A stretch of DNA of 64,000 nucleotides from Lunatibacter salilacus (GCF_009797935.1 NZ_VOLC01000003.1:62001-126000), one strand, 5' to 3'. Shown: positions 47,464-56,189, numbered from the stretch's first letter. Program-made: numbers and translations. Notes: generated by a model not told the origin, from the sequence alone.

Positions 47464-47652
47464 TCACCGACAACTTAACACTATTTTCGCGTCCTCTCCG
47501 TGGATAGGCCGGATATAGTCGCGGACACGTGAAGAACCTGCTTGGCTTACTTCTTTTTCCTCCGCCTTCTGGCAGCTAAAAAATAAGCAAGCTAAAAGTA
47601 ACCATACGATTCATGAGGTCTTTTTTTCTGTCGGCAATGTGTCTTTATTCAT
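47464..47652 (-). pseudogene. Small lipoprotein gene with an in-frame TGA
   Basis: The ATG at 47652 gives MNKDTLPTEKKTS, then TGA (47611-47613). In the same frame it continues with a lipoprotein-like signal WLLLACLFFSCQKAEE and a tail RVRDYIRPIHGEDAKIVL, ending at TGA 47464. TGA may replace TGG. A strong -7 promoter is just upstream, and the antitoxin-like remnant follows 39 bases later, so the two probably formed one operon. I do not recognise the lipoprotein. Confidence 0.45.
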
Positions 47653-47664
47653 AATTCCTGCCTC

Positions 47665-47672
47665 CAAAGATA
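47665..47672 (-). promoter_or_regulatory. -7 promoter element (TAnnTTTG) for the remnant lipoprotein/antitoxin operon
   Basis: The minus strand reads TATCTTTG and runs into GGAGGCAGGAATT before the ATG at 47652. An exact consensus match, though the leader would be very short. Confidence 0.5.
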
Positions 47673-47722
47673 ATAAATAAAAGATATTAACATCCTTTTT
47701 TTATCATCGAAAAAACGCGTTT

Positions 47723-47934
47723 TTACAAACCCCTGAACGCCGGAGGCTCTATGCCATTCGCCCGGATATAAGCCACTGCAGCGCCTATATGATGTGTCGC
47801 GTTGTCATCTATAAGTCCAACCATTTGCCTTACATAAATTCGTACATGGTGGTTTGCGCGTGGCTTGTGCTTACAGCGAAAAGAGCGAGTATAGTAAGCC
47901 CGATGCGTGGTATAAATGATGTTGTTGTTTTCAT
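47723..47934 (-). pseudogene. DinB-like gene remnant with an internal deletion
   Basis: The ATG at 47934 starts an exported-protein N-terminus (a signal peptide ending VSTSHAQ, then TTMYEFM), which stops after 34 residues. Just past it, in another frame, comes the DinB superfamily C-terminal motif: GLIDDNATHHIGAAVAYIRANGIEPPAF, with TAA at 47723. The middle ~100 residues of a DinB protein are missing. This looks like an internal deletion that joined the two ends. Confidence 0.55.
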
Positions 47935-48739
47935 ATAGAAAGGGTTTGCTTAGTTTCGTTAGAGTTCGGAAAAAGGGATTCGGAAAGCAATAGGGGAGAG
48001 GGGGGCGTGTTAAATTTGAATATCTAATTTACCTCTCCAACCTTGAATCAGTATGGGTACTTCTGATCGTCCACGAACTGGAATAGAAAGTATACGAAAA
48101 AACAAAACAGTTTGACGAAGATGGAGAATGCTAGATCGCAACTTGTTGTTAAATTAGGATTAATAAAAAACCAAAAATTTTTATTAAGTGGCTTTTTAAG
48201 TAAGGAAAGGCGATACTATTTTTAGGCAGCCGGTGAAAGTGTAACGATTCCGACTTTCCGGCTGCCGGTTTTTTTTTATGTTTTACGAAATGGAGTTTTT
48301 GGATCAGGTGACAGGACCCGGGAGCGGTAACTAAGCCTACATCCCCACCTGTACTGTAGCGTTCCATCGGTTGACCGACCGTATCCGGCAAAGGGAAGCC
48401 TTCCGGCTCGAAAGGAGGCTTCCTGTACCCGATAAAAAAATGTCCTCAACATTCCGAGCGCACATGGTGCAGGCATACGGAGGACCCGATCGCTGGAAAA
48501 GCAAACCGCTGAACAATTGATCCCTTAAAATTGGATTTTCTAATCCAAAAAATACTGCTTCAGACCAAAACCGCTCATCAGATACCCAGGCAGAAACCTG
48601 CTTTTCAGTTGGCAGGTTTCCACAAGAAGGCAATCAGCAACCAACGGGGTACTGGCCTTACAGAGCGATTCAAAATAGCATTCAGACTAGGATATTCAAG
48701 CCGTCAGTATACTATAGTTGGGGCTACCTCAATTCATTT
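47935..48739. other. Non-coding stretch with several hairpins
   Basis: No ORF here has recognisable sequence. From about 48220 the DNA becomes GC-richer and holds several inverted repeats: 48225-48266 (terminator), 48394-48423 (GGAAGCCT / AGGCTTCC), 48442-48485 (GTCCTC / GAGGAC) and 48593-48620 (GAAACCTGC / GCAGGTTTC, perfect 9 bp). The region separates the remnant genes from the SxtJ-like cluster. Confidence 0.5.
48225..48278 (+). terminator. Strong hairpin followed by T-tract, + strand
   Basis: GGCAGCCGG-TG-AAAG (48225-48239) pairs with CTTTCCGGCTGCC (48254-48266) with a 2-base bulge, followed by GG and eight T. It points along the + strand, but no + gene lies upstream for several kilobases, so its transcript is unknown. 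Confidence 0.65.
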
Positions 48740-49099
48740 TCACCAAATCTTCTCCATATCTTTCTTATCAAATGCTTTTTCAACATTTACAAAATAAGAA
48801 CTGAATTTATTCGAGAGCATTAAGGGATCTTTTGTGAACACTTTGGAAAGAAGTGATAGCGGGAATAGAATTAGGTAGAAAATAATGCCTAGCAATACCG
48901 ACGGGATGATATAACTGAGAATATGGGCAAGTTTCATCCAAGCCCATTCTATTTTATTACTGAATGAATTTGATACTATACCAATTAATCCTACGACCAG
49001 TGATACTATCACAGTCCATTGCCATGAAAATATCAGATAAAGGATTAAAAATCCCATAGAGATAACCAACATTGTTGTTTTTGATGTGTTTTTTTTCAT
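48740..49099 (-). CDS. SxtJ-like membrane protein
   Basis: About 119 residues with three hydrophobic segments (TMLVISMGFLILYLIFSW, WTVIVSLVVGLIGIVSN and ILSYIIPSVLLGIIFYLILFPLSLL) and a charged tail. It resembles the SxtJ family, small membrane proteins found beside O-carbamoyltransferases and DUF5989 proteins. Function is unknown. ATG 49099 is chosen because the longer frame (to 49156) would overlap the DUF5989 gene; the 49099 start sits 13 bases after that stop. It is the last gene of the four-gene cluster. Assignment rests on order, size and topology. Confidence 0.65.
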   Translation of the reverse strand: MKKNTSKTTMLVISMGFLILYLIFSWQWTVIVSLVVGLIGIVSNSFSNKIEWAWMKLAHILSYIIPSVLLGIIFYLILFPLSLLSKVFTKDPLMLSNKFSSYFVNVEKAFDKKDMEKIW

Positions 49100-49112
49100 A
49101 AAACCCCCGAAT

Positions 49113-49262
49113 TTAAAAAAGTGTGTAAATGAATGGAGCAATGGCGCTGCCGCCACCGAACACGATTAATATACCTAGCAATAATAGCACAATTATCACA
49201 GGGGCTAACCAGAATTTTTTTCGGTCTTTCATAAAGAACCATAAGTCTTTTAAAATTTCCAT
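49113..49262 (-). CDS. DUF5989-type 49-aa membrane protein
   Basis: A 150-bp gene read on the minus strand: MEILKDLWFFMKDRKKFWLA, then a single membrane helix PVIIVLLLLGILIVFGGGSA, then IAPFIYTLF. The layout (amphipathic WFFMKDRKKFWL start, one helix, GGGSAIAPFIYTLF end) is the DUF5989 (SxtK-like) pattern. It sits 17 bases after the SGNH gene and 13 before the SxtJ-like gene, same direction. Function unknown; likely forms a membrane complex with SxtJ and the carbamoyltransferase. Confidence 0.75.
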   Translation of the reverse strand: MEILKDLWFFMKDRKKFWLAPVIIVLLLLGILIVFGGGSAIAPFIYTLF

Positions 49263-49279
49263 AAATACTTCTTTTGTTT

Positions 49280-50374
49280 TTATTTTGATAAATAATCAAT
49301 TAATATGTTTGCAACAAACTCATGACCGTACTCGTCCCAATGTGCGTCCAGTTCAGAATTGAATTTTCTGCCATTTTTAACAAAGTCTTCTTTCATAGGG
49401 TCAGTCAAATCAATATACTCGGCATTATATTTCTGACATATTTTTCTCATCATATCATGCATCCACCATAGTTTACTATTTTCTAATGTATTATTGTAGA
49501 TTGAAAAGCGAGGTGCATCAAAGACAAAAATAACTCTTTTTTCAAAATTCTCTTCAATAATTGTTTTAACCAAATAATCGGTTGATTTCTGTATCAAATC
49601 CTGTTTATCCTTCACTTGTACCGGATTTATGTTACCTTCAAATTCATTATCTCTTCCGCCAGCAATAATTTGCTGTCTGAGATTGGAAACATTAAGATTC
49701 CCATATAAGTATCTAAAAAATGCGCTTTTATATAAAACTCTTTTCCATAAAGTGAATTGTGCGGTAGAATAATTTGGTTTTGGAGTGGTTTCTGAAAAAA
49801 TATCTTCAGATTCGTTGTAAGATAATTGAAGAAAATAGTGCCGGTCGGGATGCAGCTCGTAAATACTTTCTTCAAAATCATTGTGAACCATATTGAAAAT
49901 CAAGATGTCCGGATTCAAATGTTTATTAACATATCTGCTAAGGTGTAAATATTGTGACAGTGATGCACCACTTTTCCCAAAGGCAAAAACTTCATATTCA
50001 GGGTAAAGCTCATTTCGGAGCAGATAAGGATATTTTTTATCAACATCAACCATAAAAGCCTCGATATATGAATCACCAATTACTGATATCAACTTTTTAT
50101 CTTGTACGGGATAATAGTCTATAGAATAATTCCAATTCATGTTATTAATTCGCCATTTGGCCTTTATTTCAGCAAACTTCCCAATAGTAACATATCCTGA
50201 TTCCCTGGAACTTTCAAACGAATACATTTTTTCATCATCGTAAAAATAACCACCTGGTTGATCTGAAGCAGGAATAACGAATCTAAAAAACAATTCCAGG
50301 ATGAGAAATAAAACTAATAGCGTGGGCAATGAAACTAAAAGTATATTTCTTAATACTAGTAATACCTTTTTCAT
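49280..50374 (-). CDS. SGNH/GDSL-type hydrolase with N-terminal membrane anchor
   Basis: A 364-residue protein with a membrane helix at residues 11-33, then an SGNH hydrolase fold. Block I is SVIGDSYIEA (Ser102), block II Gly in AFGKSGAS, block III Asn in NMVHNDFE, and the block V Asp-His pair is in ELDAHWDEYGHE. It would act as an esterase or acyl-transferase on the periplasmic face. The gene begins 13 bases after the carbamoyltransferase gene, so they are co-transcribed. AT-rich codon use, like the rest of this cluster. Confidence 0.82.
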   Translation of the reverse strand: MKKVLLVLRNILLVSLPTLLVLFLILELFFRFVIPASDQPGGYFYDDEKMYSFESSRESGYVTIGKFAEIKAKWRINNMNWNYSIDYYPVQDKKLISVIGDSYIEAFMVDVDKKYPYLLRNELYPEYEVFAFGKSGASLSQYLHLSRYVNKHLNPDILIFNMVHNDFEESIYELHPDRHYFLQLSYNESEDIFSETTPKPNYSTAQFTLWKRVLYKSAFFRYLYGNLNVSNLRQQIIAGGRDNEFEGNINPVQVKDKQDLIQKSTDYLVKTIIEENFEKRVIFVFDAPRFSIYNNTLENSKLWWMHDMMRKICQKYNAEYIDLTDPMKEDFVKNGRKFNSELDAHWDEYGHEFVANILIDYLSK

Positions 50375-50387
50375 AACAAGTACTTAT

Positions 50388-52253
50388 TTAATCCAGCTTA
50401 AATTTAACCATCCATTTTTCTCTGTTTTCCCAATCAGGTTGTTCTGTCTTTCTCAAGAAAAAATTGTTAACCACAAGGTAGTCCATTTCTGTACGCATAA
50501 AGCATTTATAAGCGTCTTCAGGCGTGCAAACGATTGGTTCGCCACGGACATTGAAGCTAGTGTTAACAACAATGCCGTAACCGGTTTTCTCTTTGAACGT
50601 ATTGATCAGTTGCCAATACCTGGGGTTTGTTTCCTTGTGTACTGTTTGGACACGTGCCGTAAAGTCCAGATGTGTGATTGATTGAACATCACTTCTCTCA
50701 TAGTAAAGCCTTTCCCAGAGGTCTAGTTCGTTAAAATCGTCAGGCAATATATTTCGTCGCTCTTGATTTACATCAGCAATCAACAACATATAGGGAGATG
50801 CTACCGTTAAGTCAAAAAACTCGTTTGAGTTTTCAATCAGAACTGATGGTGCAAAAGGGCGGAAACCTTCCCTGTATTTTATTTTCAGATTTAACTTCTT
50901 CTGCATTTCCCTGTTCCTTGCATCACCCAATATACTTCTGTTTCCTAGAGCCCTTGGCCCAAACTCCATTCTGCCCTGAAACCATCCGACAACATTACCT
51001 TTATCCATCAAATCAGATACTTCAGAACATAATGCCTCAAACGACTCAAGGTAATGATAAACGGCTTTATTTTTTTTGAAGGAGATAACAGTTTCTTTAT
51101 CCGAATAATCAGGACCAAGATAGGAGCCTTTCATAGAATCACCAATCAACGGGGATTCACGTTTTTGGTTGAAATACATATAATGGGCAATCTGAGCCGC
51201 TCCCAAAGCGCCACCGGCATCGCCCGAAGCAGGCTGAATATAAATGTCTTTAAAGATTTTCTCTTTAAGAAGTTTGCCGTTTGCCACACAGTTTAAAGCA
51301 ACCCCCCCCGACATGCACAAGTATTCTGATCCGGTTATTTTTTTGGCCTCCTTTGCCATTTTTATTACAATTTCTTCAGTAACGTTTTGGATGGCATAAG
51401 CAAGGTTGCAATGTTTCTGCTCTATCTTTCCGTCAGGCTGTACAGCAGGAAAACCGAAAAGTTTTTTCCACTTGGATTCGTCAACCATTTTCAGCCCTGT
51501 GGCATAATTAAAGTATTTTTGATTCAGCCAAATTGATCCATCATCTTTGACAGTAACAATTTCCTCTTTAATCAGTCTTATGAAATTTTTGGTTTGCTCT
51601 GCCTGTGGATTGCCGTAGGGCGCCAATCCCATGAGTTTGTATTCTCCCGAATTCACCCTGAAACCAAGATAATAAGTAAATGCAGAATAAAGCAGTCCGA
51701 CAGAGTGTGGAAACCGCATCTCCTTAAGCAAAGATATTTTATTTTCTTTACCGTGAGAAATGGTAGCTGTAGCCCACTCACCCACACCATCTATGGTGAG
51801 TATTGCCGCTTCTTTGAAAGGTGATGGGTAAAATGCACTTGCCGCATGCGACAAATGATGCTCGGGAAACAAAAGCTTCAGCTTCTTTTTATCATACTTC
51901 TCTATCTCATCTAGACCATCATACAACATTTTTTTGAGAAACAATTTTTCTTTGAGCCACACCGGGATTGATACAATAAACTGTCGCAGTCCTCTCGGAG
52001 CAAAGGCATAATAAGTTTCGAGCAACCTCTCAAATTTCAAAAGAGGCTTGTCGTAAAACACTACTGCATCCAGTTCATCAATACTGCATCCTGAATGTTC
52101 AAGGCAGTATTTGACTGCATTGACAGGGAAGTCAGGGGTATGCTTGTTCCTGGTAAATCTTTCCTCCTGAGCAGCTGCAACAATTTCACCATCAATTATT
52201 ATTGCAGCCGCTGAATCATGGTAAAACGCTGAAAGGCCTAATATTTTTATCAT
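50388..52253 (-). CDS. Carbamoyltransferase (NodU/CmcH/SxtI family)
   Basis: A 621-residue O-carbamoyltransferase. The N-terminal Kae1-like domain starts ILGLSAFYHDSAAAII, with AAAQEERFTRNKH and the metal-binding HHLSHAASAFYPSPF. GEYKLMGLAPYG and the C-terminal YrdC-like domain (FRPFAPSVL, NTSFNVRGEPIVCTPEDAY) are intact. Such enzymes use carbamoyl phosphate and ATP to make carbamoyl-AMP and carbamoylate a hydroxyl of a sugar or small molecule (Nod factor, novobiocin, saxitoxin). Here the target is unknown. It heads a four-gene cluster. Confidence 0.93.
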   Translation of the reverse strand: MIKILGLSAFYHDSAAAIIIDGEIVAAAQEERFTRNKHTPDFPVNAVKYCLEHSGCSIDELDAVVFYDKPLLKFERLLETYYAFAPRGLRQFIVSIPVWLKEKLFLKKMLYDGLDEIEKYDKKKLKLLFPEHHLSHAASAFYPSPFKEAAILTIDGVGEWATATISHGKENKISLLKEMRFPHSVGLLYSAFTYYLGFRVNSGEYKLMGLAPYGNPQAEQTKNFIRLIKEEIVTVKDDGSIWLNQKYFNYATGLKMVDESKWKKLFGFPAVQPDGKIEQKHCNLAYAIQNVTEEIVIKMAKEAKKITGSEYLCMSGGVALNCVANGKLLKEKIFKDIYIQPASGDAGGALGAAQIAHYMYFNQKRESPLIGDSMKGSYLGPDYSDKETVISFKKNKAVYHYLESFEALCSEVSDLMDKGNVVGWFQGRMEFGPRALGNRSILGDARNREMQKKLNLKIKYREGFRPFAPSVLIENSNEFFDLTVASPYMLLIADVNQERRNILPDDFNELDLWERLYYERSDVQSITHLDFTARVQTVHKETNPRYWQLINTFKEKTGYGIVVNTSFNVRGEPIVCTPEDAYKCFMRTEMDYLVVNNFFLRKTEQPDWENREKWMVKFKLD

Positions 52254-53130
52254 TTCTTCTCTTAAATATGTTACTATTTCTTTTTCATTATGACACTCAA
52301 CTTGGGGTTACTTAAAATTTTAATTTTCCAATTAGCAATATGTAGTTGTCCTGTGACCAGTTAGTTGATATTATTGAAGTTAAGTAATTGATTCTTTGTG
52401 GAAAGTATTTCTATTCTTTTTTTCTTGCGACTTAATCATCTGGTTTCGGCAGAAGGCAAGTTTTTTTTGGCACTCCTGTAATCCATTTCGCACCAAAAAC
52501 TTTTGTGCATTTGCCTGCCATCCGATCCCCCGGAAATAACCGATTTGTTGCATGGTCCGGCTTGATGATTGCCAGAAATGATTTAAAGAATTTTATGTTC
52601 ACGTCTATAATCTAAAAAACCCAATCTAAATATACAGTAAAAATACCATTTCACCAACGATTGGTTTGGGATAACGTTAAGAAAGAGGAGAAAACCTTTA
52701 ATACGAGGGTTCCACAGAACAAGCTGATTATGTTGAATAATAAGAAAACAGCCTCAATGAGACGGTTTTTATACCAAAAAAACACATATTTTGTCTTACC
52801 GTTTTGTCTACAAGAAATAAAAACAATAATGTCATTCTTTACATCCAACAGTGGACAACATCCTATTTCCCCTCTAGAAATCGCTCCAATCTTGACATCA
52901 TTTCCTCATTCAACGTTAGCATCCGATTGCCTGCTTACTTGAGTGTCAATCTAGATGCCACAGTAAGCAGGTTTTTTAAGCAATCGAAATTTTTTGGCAA
53001 AAATTAATTTGAAAGATACTTGCTTTGGAGATTTGGAACCATCAAATTCTCGAATGGAGTACTTTTGGATAAATGGAAAAAAACACCCTTTGCGTGAGAG
53101 GAAGCTATCGTTAGAAAATGATCTATTGCT
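52254..53130. other. AT-rich intergenic stretch, no clear gene
   Basis: No reading frame gives a protein I can recognise. A minus-strand ORF of 57 codons from about 52554 (MQQIGYFRGIGWQ...) and a plus-strand one at 52661 look like chance. The only strong signal is the hairpin terminator at 52930-52977. The 5' leader of the carbamoyltransferase gene is in the left end. Confidence 0.4.
52930..52977 (+). terminator. Orphan rho-independent terminator
   Basis: CCTGCTTACT (52930-52939) pairs perfectly with AGTAAGCAGG (52962-52971) over a 22-base loop and is followed by six T. It points along the + strand, with no recognised + gene upstream. Confidence 0.7.
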
Positions 53131-53235
53131 TTACCTTGAATACTTGGAAATATGGCGTATCGGCAAAACCGCAGCCACCAGAAAACAAACTCCCATAGAA
53201 ACCAACAGCCAATAAACAACTTTGCCTAAGTCCAT
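53131..53235 (-). CDS. Possible 34-aa single-helix membrane protein
   Basis: The ATG at 53235 opens a 34-residue frame: MDLGKVVYWLLVSMGVCFLV, then AAVLPIRHISKYSR. It has one hydrophobic helix followed by a basic end, a plausible small membrane protein. It lies 109 bases downstream of the LytTR regulator gene in the same direction. Not recognised, and it is short enough to be chance. Confidence 0.3.
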   Translation of the reverse strand: MDLGKVVYWLLVSMGVCFLVAAVLPIRHISKYSR

Positions 53236-53344
53236 AATTTCTATGGGATAATGAATTGTGTTTAGAATAATAAATTATCGTCTTTAATACCAATGTATAT
53301 CCAACACATAAAATAAGCGATACGGTTTGGATTTGCAATAAGGC

Positions 53345-54184
53345 CTATTTTTCAGTATCGTTGTCTTTGCCGTTTCCGTTTTGCAATCCCCGTAGCTTAT
53401 ACCCTAGTCGGGCAAAAAGCAGACGCTTGGCATCGCCATTTTTAGGGATGGGGAGCTTGAAAAAGGGATCATCTTTGGCTGTAGCCACTTTGCGCGGCAA
53501 TACCACGTGATTGTCCTTGATCTGGATCACATGTTCTAAGCTGAAGACATGCTTGCGTCCCAATTGGTGGTAATCCTTCAATAGATAAAGGTGGTCGTGG
53601 TAGAAGTTTTTCAGCCCCGGGGAAGTGAAGTGAATAGGTGCCACGGAATCTTCGGTATATGCGCGCATAAGCTTGTCATCTGCCTCTAGTAGCACTAGGC
53701 TTTTTATCGGTATAGCCGTTATTTCGCCATGGGAGGTCGTGATGAAAATGCTCTTGTTCTGAATGGAGTTTTTGAGTGGAGGCATGTTCTCCACCTTATT
53801 GCGTTGGTAATTGAAGATAGAAGCCAACTCTATTTTTTCAAACAACCTATTAATATCCACTGGCTTTGGAATGAAATCAAAAGGCATCATCCACTTGGCA
53901 ATGTTAAAGCCGAGATGTTTAGGGAGCCCGGATAGAAAAATTGTAGGTATTGGATGAGCCTGATTGAGGTATTGGCCCAGGCGGATTCCCGCATCTAGGT
54001 CGTCTCCAAGAGCGATGTCCAACAGCGCTATATCAGGATGGGTTTCGTTGACCAAATCAATCGCTTCCATGTAGCTGTCTACAGGGCCGATTATTTCGAG
54101 CAGAGTGGATTTAAAGTGTTCCCGGATTTCTTCCGCAATGTCTTCTCCGATAAAGGGGTCATCTTCTACGATTAATATTTTCAT
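53345..54184 (-). CDS. LytTR-type response regulator
   Basis: A 279-residue regulator. The receiver domain (1-120) has acidic VEDDP at 6-10 and Asp56 in LLDIALGD as phosphorylation site; the conserved Lys is in DFIPKPVDI. A LytTR DNA-binding domain (about 145-240) follows, with LVLLEADDKLMRAY, LYLLKDYHQLGRKHVFSLEHVIQI and VVLPRKV. The last ~30 residues are charged and poorly conserved. It is 1 base from the kinase gene upstream, so they form a two-component pair. Target genes unknown. Confidence 0.87.
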   Translation of the reverse strand: MKILIVEDDPFIGEDIAEEIREHFKSTLLEIIGPVDSYMEAIDLVNETHPDIALLDIALGDDLDAGIRLGQYLNQAHPIPTIFLSGLPKHLGFNIAKWMMPFDFIPKPVDINRLFEKIELASIFNYQRNKVENMPPLKNSIQNKSIFITTSHGEITAIPIKSLVLLEADDKLMRAYTEDSVAPIHFTSPGLKNFYHDHLYLLKDYHQLGRKHVFSLEHVIQIKDNHVVLPRKVATAKDDPFFKLPIPKNGDAKRLLFARLGYKLRGLQNGNGKDNDTEK

Positions 54185-54185
54185 G

Positions 54186-56084
54186 TTAGGGTTGATTAGG
54201 ATTAATTATGTGTCGTTTTATAGCCTTCATGGGAAACTGAAGTTGATGCCTGGTGCCGCCCTCGCTTGAGGTAGTAATGGAGCCCTTGAGCTCACGAAGA
54301 AACAATTCATTCAGCCTGGTACCGGTTCCAGCATGGGACTTTTCAGAAATACCTTTACCATTGTCCATGTAATCTAAAATAAGGGAGGCTGTTTCTTGGT
54401 AGATCCGGATGCTGATAAGCCCTTGATCTTGGCTTTCAAAGCCGTATTTCAGGCTATTGGTAATCCATTCGTTTAGGATGATGGCCGTGGAAATAACCTG
54501 ATCCACAGGTAGAAAAAGCAAGGGATCACAGCTAAATTCAATCTGAATGTGTCTCATTTCCAGCTGGAGGGCCTGTCGCTGATGGTCGATCAGGCTCTCG
54601 ATAAATTCCTCTAGTTGCACTTCCTTTTCATTTTCCACCCCGATCAAATGACGTTCCAATGAAGCTGCGGTTACCAAAATTCGGGAAGCATGCAGAAGTT
54701 TTGCTCTGACCTCCTCATCGGTAATTTTTCTTGCAATTGAATTTAAAATACCATTGGTGCGGGCCAGGCTGTTACTTGTGCGGTGCCGAAGCTCATCCTG
54801 CTGCCCTTTAATGATGGTATTCTGATGCCTTATATACTCCGACTGCCTTTTTTGCACCCGAAGGTTTCGGCTTGTGGCGATGGCAAATGCAAGAGCTAAA
54901 AGTCCGATAATTCCAAGGAGTATACTGGTGTTTTTGAATTGAGTACTTTGTACTTCCAAAAGGTTTGCACGGGTGACTACCTGTTCGTTTTCAAACTCTT
55001 TTTCCCGGAGTAGGTACATATTCCCTAATTCCTGTACTTTAAATTTTTCCTTCAGGTAAAGTTCTGTTTTGAGGTTGTCAAATTCCTTGTAAGTGCTTAA
55101 ACCCTTTTCAAATTGTGCAGTTTGTTCGTAAAGCTTTATCCGCAACTCTAATGCTTCAACTAGATAATCTTTGCTATTTATTCCTCTGAGTATGTGAAAA
55201 GCCGAGTCCAGATAGGCTTCACTTTGGATATACCGTTTTTTTCTGAGCGCGTAATCTGCCAGGTTTTTGAAACTGATGGCCAAGCCTTCTTTGTCGTTTA
55301 GTAGCTGATGCAGCTGGTAGGATTCTTCCAAATAAGGAAGGGCCTCCTCTTCCCTTCCCAAATTGATTAGATTGACAGCTATATTATTCAGCGTGCTTAC
55401 TAATTGAACTGGTTCATTTTTGTTTTTTTTTATGTTTAAGGCTATATTATTGTAATATAGAGCAGAATCATAAAGTTTTAAATTATCATAGCAGACGGCG
55501 ATATTTGTCAGTATTTTGCCGAGGCTGGTAGAGTCTCCTAATGCTACCCAGATAGTTTGTGCTTCTTTTAACACCCTAAGCCCCTGATCCAAATTGTTCA
55601 ATTGCTGATAGTGCAATCCCATTGAATTGTAAATTTCAGCTTCTATACTCGCATATTTTAATTTGCCCTTAACCAATTGTAGTGCATCATAGTATTTGTC
55701 CAGCGCTAATGCATGCAACCCCAAATGCTGGTAATTATACCCCACACTACGGATGAAACGGGCAGAACGAAGGGTATCCCGCATTTGAAGCGCAATGTCT
55801 GCCGCATACGAGTAGTAAGTCAGGCTTTGTTCAAACTGACTTGCCTGGTTATGGGCATAACCAAGGTCTGCAAGGATTCTGCGACGATCTGAAGAGTCCT
55901 TGGCCATCTGAAGCGATTGCAAAAGCAGGGGTACCGCCGCCTCAAAGGCGTTATTGTCAAAAAGTTCCTCTATTTCGGATGCTAGGCGGTCAACGCTGCT
56001 TTGACCAAACCCTTTGGATTTGGCAGTCAAGCCTACAACTATGAAAAAAAGGCCGTAAATGCAATATGTAAGCCGATCGGTCAT
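54186..56084 (-). CDS. TPR-containing sensor histidine kinase (HisKA_2 type)
   Basis: A 632-residue membrane kinase. A signal peptide is followed by about eight tetratricopeptide repeats (roughly 30-370), the usual ligand- or partner-binding sensor in the periplasm in Bacteroidota. One membrane helix (NTSILLGIIGLLALAFAIAT, ~385) leads to a coiled region and the HisKA_2 phosphoacceptor LRHRTSNSLARTNGILN, with His before the RT. The HATPase domain has ILNEWITNSLKYGF (N box) and LDYMDNGKGISE (G1), then GTGTRLNELF. It phosphorylates the adjacent LytTR regulator. Confidence 0.9.
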   Translation of the reverse strand: MTDRLTYCIYGLFFIVVGLTAKSKGFGQSSVDRLASEIEELFDNNAFEAAVPLLLQSLQMAKDSSDRRRILADLGYAHNQASQFEQSLTYYSYAADIALQMRDTLRSARFIRSVGYNYQHLGLHALALDKYYDALQLVKGKLKYASIEAEIYNSMGLHYQQLNNLDQGLRVLKEAQTIWVALGDSTSLGKILTNIAVCYDNLKLYDSALYYNNIALNIKKNKNEPVQLVSTLNNIAVNLINLGREEEALPYLEESYQLHQLLNDKEGLAISFKNLADYALRKKRYIQSEAYLDSAFHILRGINSKDYLVEALELRIKLYEQTAQFEKGLSTYKEFDNLKTELYLKEKFKVQELGNMYLLREKEFENEQVVTRANLLEVQSTQFKNTSILLGIIGLLALAFAIATSRNLRVQKRQSEYIRHQNTIIKGQQDELRHRTSNSLARTNGILNSIARKITDEEVRAKLLHASRILVTAASLERHLIGVENEKEVQLEEFIESLIDHQRQALQLEMRHIQIEFSCDPLLFLPVDQVISTAIILNEWITNSLKYGFESQDQGLISIRIYQETASLILDYMDNGKGISEKSHAGTGTRLNELFLRELKGSITTSSEGGTRHQLQFPMKAIKRHIINPNQP

Positions 56085-56136
56085 CGTCTTATAGTTTATT
56101 TTTTGCTTTTCATATACGAATTTAATTATATTTTAT

Positions 56137-56166
56137 AAAAGATAAAAAAAACCTATATTGTCCAAA
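56137..56166 (-). promoter_or_regulatory. Near-consensus promoter for the histidine kinase operon
   Basis: On the minus strand TTTGG (56166-56162) is followed after ~18 bases by TATCTTTT (56144-56137), one base from the -7 consensus. The kinase ATG is 53 bases downstream. Confidence 0.35.
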
Positions 56167-56189
56167 TTTAATACGGAAGCCTACGAACG

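Noticed and set aside
48149-48633. Overlapping minus-strand ORFs (66-98 aa) in the hairpin-rich stretch
   Set aside because: Low-quality sequence spanning hairpins, in competing frames, with no domain or ribosome-binding site.
52661-52942. 93-aa plus-strand ORF before the orphan terminator
   Set aside because: No recognisable domain and poor start context; tempting because of the terminator, but the reading frame looks random.
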